Source of the DNA: Flavobacterium sp. UBA807
GTDB lineage: Bacteria; Bacteroidota; Bacteroidia; Flavobacteriales; Flavobacteriaceae
Reading direction: 5' to 3'
DNA length: 10,890 nucleotides
NCBI GenBank assembly: GCA_002296885.1
Contig: DBIH01000244.1
Span: forward strand, 1 to 10,890
The position numbers and the translations under genes were made by a program. This document shows positions 6,510 to 10,890 of this stretch, piece after piece; the first letter of the stretch is position 1, and each line of letters opens with the position of its first letter. A model generated the notes under the pieces. The model was not told where the DNA came from and ran no database searches. It saw only the letters and a list, made by a program, of their open reading frames with translations.

Positions 6510-6721
6510 TGTGTTCTTTGAAGCTCTGTTGATGTATGGAATTTACATCTGTGATTTTTCTTAGAATTAAAAGCCAAATATTCAAATCATTATCTTCTAA
6601 CAGAAAAACCTGTGCTCTTTTTAGCTAGATTGATACTTTTAGTATAGTTATAGTTCTTTATGATGCCTTTAAAATTTCAAATAAATGTTAAATTATTCGG
6701 GAATTTAGGGATGATTTTATT

Positions 6722-6758
6722 TTTTGGTATACTATTTGAAATGTTTTTTATACATTTG
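6722..6758 (+). promoter_or_regulatory. Putative promoter of the small T9SS sorting-domain gene
   Basis: TACATTTG at 6751-6758 is a perfect TAnnTTTG match. A TTTTG at 6722-6726 could serve as the -33 element, though the 24-nt spacing is slightly long. Transcription would start around 6765, only about a dozen bases before the ATG at 6778. This supports that start over the upstream TTG at 6724. Confidence 0.45.
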
Positions 6759-6777
6759 CTATAACCAAATTGAAGAA

Positions 6778-7086
6778 ATGGCTAAAAACTACTTTATATT
6801 AACTTTTATCGTTTGTTTATTTTCTCTTGCGACCTATGCGCAGGATGGTAAGCAACAAGGCGATTTAGGATTTTATCCAAACCCTGTTAGTAATGGCAAA
6901 ATATACATTACTTCGAAAACGAGTTTAGATAAAGATGTTTTGATTTTTGATGTGTTGGGTAAAAAAGTTTTACAGACAACAATTTCTTCACGAGAATTAA
7001 ACATCGCTTCAATTCCCCCAGGTGTTTATATCATAAAAATTACCGAAGGCGACACAACTGCCACTAGAAAACTTATTATCAGATAG
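6778..7086 (+). CDS. Small secreted protein: signal peptide plus stand-alone T9SS type A sorting domain
   Basis: 102 residues. A Sec signal peptide covers about 1-21 (MAKNYFILTF onward, likely cleaved after TYA, leaving N-terminal Gln). About nine residues later the T9SS type A C-terminal sorting domain begins and runs to the end (31-102): YPNPVSNG at 33-40, VLIFDVLGKKVLQTT at 54-68, GVYIIKITE at 82-90, TRKLIIR at 96-102. There is no cargo domain. The protein should cross the inner membrane by Sec and be recognised by the outer-membrane T9SS, but a normal substrate loses or anchors this domain, so what remains is unclear. I chose ATG 6778 because it gives the signal peptide and lies just after a consensus promoter; a longer frame from TTG 6724 would bury the signal peptide and span that promoter. 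It could be a functional mini-substrate or the remains of a larger gene after loss of its cargo region. Confidence 0.85.
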   Translation: MAKNYFILTFIVCLFSLATYAQDGKQQGDLGFYPNPVSNGKIYITSKTSLDKDVLIFDVLGKKVLQTTISSRELNIASIPPGVYIIKITEGDTTATRKLIIR

Positions 7087-7159
7087 TTGATTTTTTGTTT
7101 TTTAACCTTTATTTAATCATTTTTTTACTTTCTTATTTTTCTACAAATAAATTTGTGCT

Positions 7160-7167
7160 TATATTTG
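7160..7167 (+). promoter_or_regulatory. Putative -7 element of the large T9SS substrate gene
   Basis: TATATTTG is a perfect TAnnTTTG match, 22 bp before the ATG at 7190. The predicted leader is very short and A-rich (AATTAAATTTAAAAAA before ATG), typical of well-translated Flavobacterium genes that lack a Shine-Dalgarno sequence. No clear TTTG is seen at -33. The gene therefore need not depend on readthrough from the small upstream gene. Confidence 0.5.
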
Positions 7168-7189
7168 TTGGCTAATTAAATTTAAAAAA

Positions 7190-8917
7190 ATGAAAAAAAT
7201 TTACTCTTTATTACTTTTAGTAATCTCTTCTGTGTCATTTGCACAGACATTTTATTCTGAAAACATGGGGACGCCGGCAGCTACTACAGCCATTGCTTCC
7301 AATGTTTTCCAAAACTCAACTCCAATAGTTTACAGTGGTACTGGTGATGTAAGAATTACTTCAGCATCTTCAGGATATACTGGAGCCTCAGGTGGTGGAA
7401 ATGTTTTTTTAACTGGTACAGCTGGTAAATATTTTCAAATTGACGGATTAAATTCGTCTGCGTTTTCAGGGTCTAACATTCAACTTCTTTTCGGATATTT
7501 AACCGCATCAACAGGTACCCAATTAGTAGTTGAATACAGTACTGATGCCAGTGCTGCAACTCCAACCTGGACAGCTGTTACTTTTACCAATAATACTAAC
7601 ACTTCTTGGAACTTAGTAACTGTTGCTGCAGGGCAGATCCCTTCTTCAACTACATTATCATTGCGTTTTACACAACCAGCAACAACTCAAATGAGAATTG
7701 ATGACGTAAAACTTGTTAATTTCAATCCAAGTTGTACATTGGTTCTTGGAACTCCTACAACATTGTGTGATGCCTCTACATTAGCACTTGACACTTATAC
7801 GACAACAATTCCTTATACTGGTGGAGGAACTGGAAGTTATACTATCACTCCAACATCAGGAACAGTTGCTGGTGATAACCCAGGTTCAGTAGCCGCAGGA
7901 AATATTATTATCAACGGAGTTACTGAGGGTACTGCTCTTACAGTTAATGTAGTAAGTGGCGTATGTTCTTATCAGACTAACGTTACAGCTCCTGATTGTA
8001 AGCCAGTAAACGCATTGCCATACGAAGAAACATTCCCATATACTGTTGGAACTGCTTTGACAGCTACACAAACATGGTCAAATGTTAACACCGGAGATAG
8101 TGTTACAACTATTGCTGGAAATTTAAGTTATACAGGTATTACTTCATTAGGAAATTCAGTTTCTTTCTCAGGAACAGGGGCTGAATCTCATACACCATTC
8201 ACGGCGACTACATCTGCTGATGGAGGTTTGTATGCTAGATTTTTGATAAATGTTACAGATTATTCAAATGTAACTACTGACGGTACTCAAACTTATTTTG
8301 CTGTTTTAACTGACGGTGTTGGTTCAAACTTCAAAGGTAGATTGTTTATCAAGAAAGCAGGAACTCAATATCAATTAGGATTGACTTCTGGTACATCAAC
8401 AACAAATTATGCTGCAACATTATTCAATGTTGGAGATACTGTATGTGTTGTTTTAGGATACGACTTTACTTCAAACACATTAAGTGCTTGGTTCAACCCA
8501 ACTCTTGCTTCATTTTCATCTTCTACGCCTGCTGATTTAACTGATACTCCAACAACAGCAATCGCTACTTTAGGAGGTTTCTTATTAAGACAAGATACTG
8601 CTACATCTACACCAACAATTACTGTTGACGAATTAAAAATCACAACTACAATTGCTGGTTTATTAGGTGTTAGTCAAAACAATAACATTGCTGGTTTAAG
8701 AATGTATCCAAACCCTGTTTCTAACGGACAATTGTTTATCGAAACTGCAGCTAACGCTGAAAAAACAGTAACTGTTTTTGACGTATTAGGAAAACAAGTT
8801 TTAAATGCAACTACTTCTGACAATGTCATTAACGTTAGTGCATTACATACTGGTGTTTATATTGTAAACATTACTGAAGAAGGAAAAACTGCTTCAAGAA
8901 AATTGGTTATTAAATAA
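7190..8917 (+). CDS. Secreted or surface multidomain protein with T9SS type A sorting domain
   Basis: 575 residues, rich in Thr, Ser, Gly and Ala. Signal peptide 1-18 is cleaved before Gln19 (SFA then QTF). Residues 19-178 look like a beta jelly-roll of the adhesin or carbohydrate-binding kind, ending in the typical MRIDDVKLVNF. Residues about 182-270 are an Ig-like or linker module with four cysteines (182, 193, 259, 270) that could form disulfides. Residues about 272-488 resemble a LamG/concanavalin-like domain, opening with PYEETFPY and containing AWFNP and ITVDELKI. The T9SS type A domain is at 504-575 (MYPNPVSNGQLFIE, VFDVLGKQVL, GVYIVNITE, SRKLVIK). No catalytic motif is visible, so an adhesin or binding protein is the best guess. 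Frequent GGT, GCT, ACT and CCA codons and an A-rich start region suggest high expression. A strong terminator follows the stop. Confidence 0.92.
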   Translation: MKKIYSLLLLVISSVSFAQTFYSENMGTPAATTAIASNVFQNSTPIVYSGTGDVRITSASSGYTGASGGGNVFLTGTAGKYFQIDGLNSSAFSGSNIQLLFGYLTASTGTQLVVEYSTDASAATPTWTAVTFTNNTNTSWNLVTVAAGQIPSSTTLSLRFTQPATTQMRIDDVKLVNFNPSCTLVLGTPTTLCDASTLALDTYTTTIPYTGGGTGSYTITPTSGTVAGDNPGSVAAGNIIINGVTEGTALTVNVVSGVCSYQTNVTAPDCKPVNALPYEETFPYTVGTALTATQTWSNVNTGDSVTTIAGNLSYTGITSLGNSVSFSGTGAESHTPFTATTSADGGLYARFLINVTDYSNVTTDGTQTYFAVLTDGVGSNFKGRLFIKKAGTQYQLGLTSGTSTTNYAATLFNVGDTVCVVLGYDFTSNTLSAWFNPTLASFSSSTPADLTDTPTTAIATLGGFLLRQDTATSTPTITVDELKITTTIAGLLGVSQNNNIAGLRMYPNPVSNGQLFIETAANAEKTVTVFDVLGKQVLNATTSDNVINVSALHTGVYIVNITEEGKTASRKLVIK

Positions 8918-8935
8918 TCGATTTTTAACTATATC

Positions 8936-8976
8936 AAAAGCCCTGTCTCGTTCCAAAACGAGATCAGGGCTTTTTT
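8936..8976 (+). terminator. Rho-independent terminator after the large T9SS gene
   Basis: AGCCCTG-T-CTCGTT (8939-8952) pairs with AACGAG-AT-CAGGGC(T) (8957-8971) around a CCAA loop (8953-8956), giving a 13-bp stem with one small internal irregularity, followed by TTTTTT (8971-8976). It starts about 20 bp after the stop at 8917. It is the clearest terminator in the window. Confidence 0.9.
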
Positions 8977-8984
8977 ATTTTCAT

Positions 8985-8992
8985 TACTTTTG
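8985..8992 (+). promoter_or_regulatory. Putative -7 element of the LuxE-like gene
   Basis: TACTTTTG followed by CA is a perfect TAnnTTTG match. Transcription would start near 8999, so the transcript would open almost exactly with the palindrome at 8998-9018. The -33 position falls in the right arm of the preceding terminator and has no TTTG. Consensus match only. Confidence 0.45.
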
Positions 8993-8997
8993 CACTC

Positions 8998-9018
8998 ATT
9001 CTGAACTTGATTCAGAAT
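8998..9018. repeat. REP-like palindrome ATTCTGAA-CTTGA-TTCAGAAT
   Basis: A perfect 8-bp inverted repeat with a five-base CTTGA centre, flanked by CTC on the left and CTC on the right. It closely resembles the dispersed intergenic palindrome family of Bacteroidota of the form CTGAACTTGwTTCAG followed by ATCTC, which I recall from many genomes. Here it occupies the predicted 5' leader of the LuxE-like gene, ending 8 bp before its ATG. Confidence 0.6.
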
Positions 9019-9026
9019 CTCAATAA

Positions 9027-10007
9027 ATGATTTTGCACCCAGACATATTCACAATTTCTTCGCACAAGCAATTTGAAAAAATTGCCTTAAAAGTGTTTCG
9101 TTTTCAATATGAAAACAACTCTGTGTATCGTGAGTTTTGCGAATTCCTGAATACCGATGTTCAAAAGGTAAAATCATTAGAACAAATTCCTTTTCTGCCT
9201 ATTCAGTTTTTTAAAAGCCATGACATAGTTTCCAGTACCGATGCTATTCAGGAAACATTTACCAGCAGCGGAACAACCGGAATGATTACCAGTAAACACT
9301 TGATAACTGATGTCTCGCTTTACGAACAGAGCTATCGTCTCGCCTTTTCTGAGTTCTATGGAAACATCGAAAATTATGTTGTCCTGGCTTTGCTTCCATC
9401 CTATTTAGAACGCAGCGGATCCTCTTTAATTTACATGATCAAGGATTTAATTGAACTTACCAATAACGAACACAGCGGTTTTTATCTGCACAATTACGAT
9501 GAATTAATCGCCAAACTTATTGATCTGGACAATGCCGGACAAAACGTAATTTTAATAGGTGTAACTTATGCATTGTTGGATCTGGTTGAAAAACAAAAGT
9601 TCCGACTAAAAAACACTATCATCATGGAAACCGGAGGTATGAAAGGTAAGAGGAAAGAAATGATTCGCGAGGAATTGCATAAAATTCTGTGTGATGGTTT
9701 TGGAGTACAAAGCATCCATTCCGAATATGGCATGACCGAACTTTTATCACAAGCTTATTCTTTGGGTAACGGAATTTTCGAATGTCCTGCCTGGATGCAA
9801 ATCCTGATTCGCGATACCGAAGATGCGCTGACGTATGTAGATTACGGAAAAACCGGAGGTGTAAATGTTATCGATTTAGCAAATATCAATTCATGTTCCT
9901 TTATCGCCACACAGGATTTGGGCAAAAAATATCCCAACAATTCTTTCGAAGTATTGGGACGTTTTGATAATTCTGATATTCGTGGCTGTAACCTGATGGT
10001 TATCTAA
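9027..10007 (+). CDS. LuxE/PaaK-like adenylate-forming acyl-protein synthetase
   Basis: 326 residues, cytosolic. The ANL-superfamily phosphate-binding loop TSSGTTG is at 79-85, [13 protein letters not shown] at 232-244 holds the adenine and carboxylate-binding region, TQDLG is at 296-300 and the hinge segment [14 protein letters not shown] at 311-324. The large C-terminal lid domain of acyl-CoA synthetases is absent, as in LuxE (about 370 residues). Cys321, six residues from the end, sits where LuxE carries its acyl-accepting cysteine near the C-terminus. The enzyme therefore probably activates a carboxylic acid with ATP and passes the acyl group through a thioester; acid and acceptor are unknown. 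No lux reductase, transferase or luciferase genes are present, so bioluminescence is not implied. Its own promoter element and a palindrome lie upstream. Its last 8 bp overlap the convergent tyrS gene, and I see no terminator between them. Confidence 0.87.
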   Translation: MILHPDIFTISSHKQFEKIALKVFRFQYENNSVYREFCEFLNTDVQKVKSLEQIPFLPIQFFKSHDIVSSTDAIQETFTSSGTTGMITSKHLITDVSLYEQSYRLAFSEFYGNIENYVVLALLPSYLERSGSSLIYMIKDLIELTNNEHSGFYLHNYDELIAKLIDLDNAGQNVILIGVTYALLDLVEKQKFRLKNTIIMETGGMKGKRKEMIREELHKILCDGFGVQSIHSEYGMTELLSQAYSLGNGIFECPAWMQILIRDTEDALTYVDYGKTGGVNVIDLANINSCSFIATQDLGKKYPNNSFEVLGRFDNSDIRGCNLMVI

Positions 10008-10890
10008 CTCGTATCACAAAATAATTTTTCTTTCCGCGTTGTAGCAAAACAAACTGATTGTTGATTAAATCGTTTGCTGTCAGATTGAAATCTTCCTTTA
10101 CTTTTTCCTTGTTCACCGAAATCGAATTCTCCGCCAAAGCTCTTCTTGCCTCACCATTCGATTTTAAAAACCCTGATTTTTCATTCAGCACATCAACTAT
10201 ATTAATTCCCGCATCAATATCATTTCTTGAAATTTCAGCCTGCGGAACTCCGTCAAAAACTTCCAAAAAAGTAGCTTCATCCAATTGCTTCAAATCGGCA
10301 GCCGTTGCATTTCCAAACAATATATTCGAAGCCTGAATTGCTTTATCTAACTCCGCTTTTCCATGAACTAAAGTGGTCACTTCCTCAGCTAATTTTCTTT
10401 GTAAAACCCTTAAATGCGCTGCTTCTTTATGCTCAGCAATCAGCTTCTCAATAACTTCTTTATCTAAAAAAGTAAAAATCTTAATATACTTCTCCGAATC
10501 TTCATCCGAAGTGTTCAACCAAAATTGATAAAATTTATAAACCGATGTCTTATCGGCATCCAGCCAAATATTTCCGCCCTCTGATTTACCAAACTTAGAA
10601 CCATCAGCCTTAGTGATTAATGGTGTTGTCAAAGCAAAAGCCTTAGCTTCCGTATTCGGATTCATACGTCGAACTAATTCTGTACCTGTCGTAATATTTC
10701 CCCACTGGTCAGAACCGCCCATTTGCAGTAAGCAATTGTATTCCTTATGCAGATGATAAAAATCATATCCCTGAATCAACTGATACGTAAACTCAGTAAA
10801 CGACATTCCGTCACCAGCTTCTCCCGACAAACGTTTCTTTACCGAATCTTTTGCCATCATATAATTCACCGTGATTCGTTTTCCAACCTC
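10000..10890 (-). CDS. tyrS: Tyrosyl-tRNA synthetase, C-terminal two-thirds (5' end outside window)
   Basis: Class I aminoacyl-tRNA synthetase that charges tRNA-Tyr. The frame is open to the window edge, giving 296 visible residues of an enzyme usually about 420-430 long. The GTG codon at 10867-10869 is internal (the preceding codons read EVGKRIT, matching the VGKxITVNYMM segment of TyrS) and is not the start. Visible features are [12 protein letters not shown], which forms the tyrosine site; the KMSKS-class loop as KFGKS, followed by EGGNIWLD; and a C-terminal S4 RNA-binding domain, from about [12 protein letters not shown] to the end FVIRVR. It converges with the LuxE-like gene and their stop codons overlap within 8 bp. 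All signatures look intact. Confidence 0.97.
   Translation of the reverse strand, partial: EVGKRITVNYMMAKDSVKKRLSGEAGDGMSFTEFTYQLIQGYDFYHLHKEYNCLLQMGGSDQWGNITTGTELVRRMNPNTEAKAFALTTPLITKADGSKFGKSEGGNIWLDADKTSVYKFYQFWLNTSDEDSEKYIKIFTFLDKEVIEKLIAEHKEAAHLRVLQRKLAEEVTTLVHGKAELDKAIQASNILFGNATAADLKQLDEATFLEVFDGVPQAEISRNDIDAGINIVDVLNEKSGFLKSNGEARRALAENSISVNKEKVKEDFNLTANDLINNQFVLLQRGKKNYFVIRVR

Larger units (their letters stand above)
6399..6777. other. AT-rich divergent intergenic region between the two-component operon and the T9SS genes
   Basis: About 380 bp without a convincing gene. It holds a possible -7 element for the response regulator (6434-6441), a cluster of TTAACA-type repeats (6472-6509), a minor inverted repeat GATGTA/TACATC (6531-6536 and 6544-6549), and the promoter of the small T9SS gene near 6751-6758. 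Between about 6550 and 6720 I see only AT-rich sequence with no recognisable element. Confidence 0.7.

Noticed and set aside
6531..6549. Inverted repeat GATGTA/TACATC
   Set aside because: Six-base arms in AT-rich sequence with no clear relation to a promoter; likely to occur by chance.
6724..6777. Upstream TTG start for the small T9SS gene
   Set aside because: It would add 18 residues before the signal peptide and would lie inside the predicted promoter; ATG 6778 fits better.
9027..10007. Bioluminescence locus suggested by the LuxE-like protein
   Set aside because: No reductase, acyltransferase or luciferase genes are present; LuxE-like proteins are common outside lux operons.
6399..10007. 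Possible defence island or mobile element around the T9SS and LuxE-like genes
   Set aside because: I saw no transposase, integrase, nuclease, toxin or phage gene, and no flanking direct repeats.
10867..10869. GTG as start codon of tyrS
   Set aside because: The frame continues open to the window edge and the preceding residues match TyrS, so this is an internal valine codon.

Overview
The window looks like a chromosomal segment from a member of the Bacteroidota, most likely a Flavobacterium or close relative. Three things point there. Two proteins end in type A sorting domains of the type IX secretion system (T9SS). Several gene starts have the Bacteroidota promoter -7 element TAnnTTTG. TrmB, TyrS and Mrp have a flavobacterial style of sequence. 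This assignment is recognition by eye, not a database match.

Layout. Positions 1-3546 carry minus-strand genes. A four-gene run, trmB - LysE-type exporter - alkyltransferase-like protein - AT-rich putative lipoprotein, is packed with zero spacing or a 1-nt overlap and is very probably one operon. It is followed, after a 110-bp gap holding a heptanucleotide tandem repeat and a promoter, by mrp, which is cut by the window start. A plus-strand GT-B glycosyltransferase gene (3633-4697) diverges from trmB. Its 3' end overlaps, tail to tail, a minus-strand PhoR/PhoB-like two-component pair (4671-6398).

Positions 6399-6777 are a long AT-rich intergenic region with inverted and direct TTAACA-type repeats just upstream of the response regulator. 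Next come two plus-strand T9SS substrates. The first is a 102-residue protein that is only a signal peptide plus a sorting domain. The second is a 575-residue multidomain surface or secreted protein, which ends at a strong hairpin terminator.

A LuxE-like adenylate-forming acyl synthetase (9027-10007) follows, with a REP-like palindrome in its leader. It converges with and overlaps tyrS, which runs off the window end.

Functionally this is mostly housekeeping: tRNA modification and charging, Fe-S carrier ATPase, alkyl-damage recognition and signal transduction. The accessory part is 6.4-10.0 kb. I see no CRISPR array, insertion sequence, prophage, tRNA or rRNA gene, or recognisable defence system. 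The items most worth following are the cargo-less T9SS sorting-domain protein, the candidate autoregulatory site of the response regulator, the REP-like palindrome, the heptamer repeat at the mrp promoter, and the cysteine-free Mrp.
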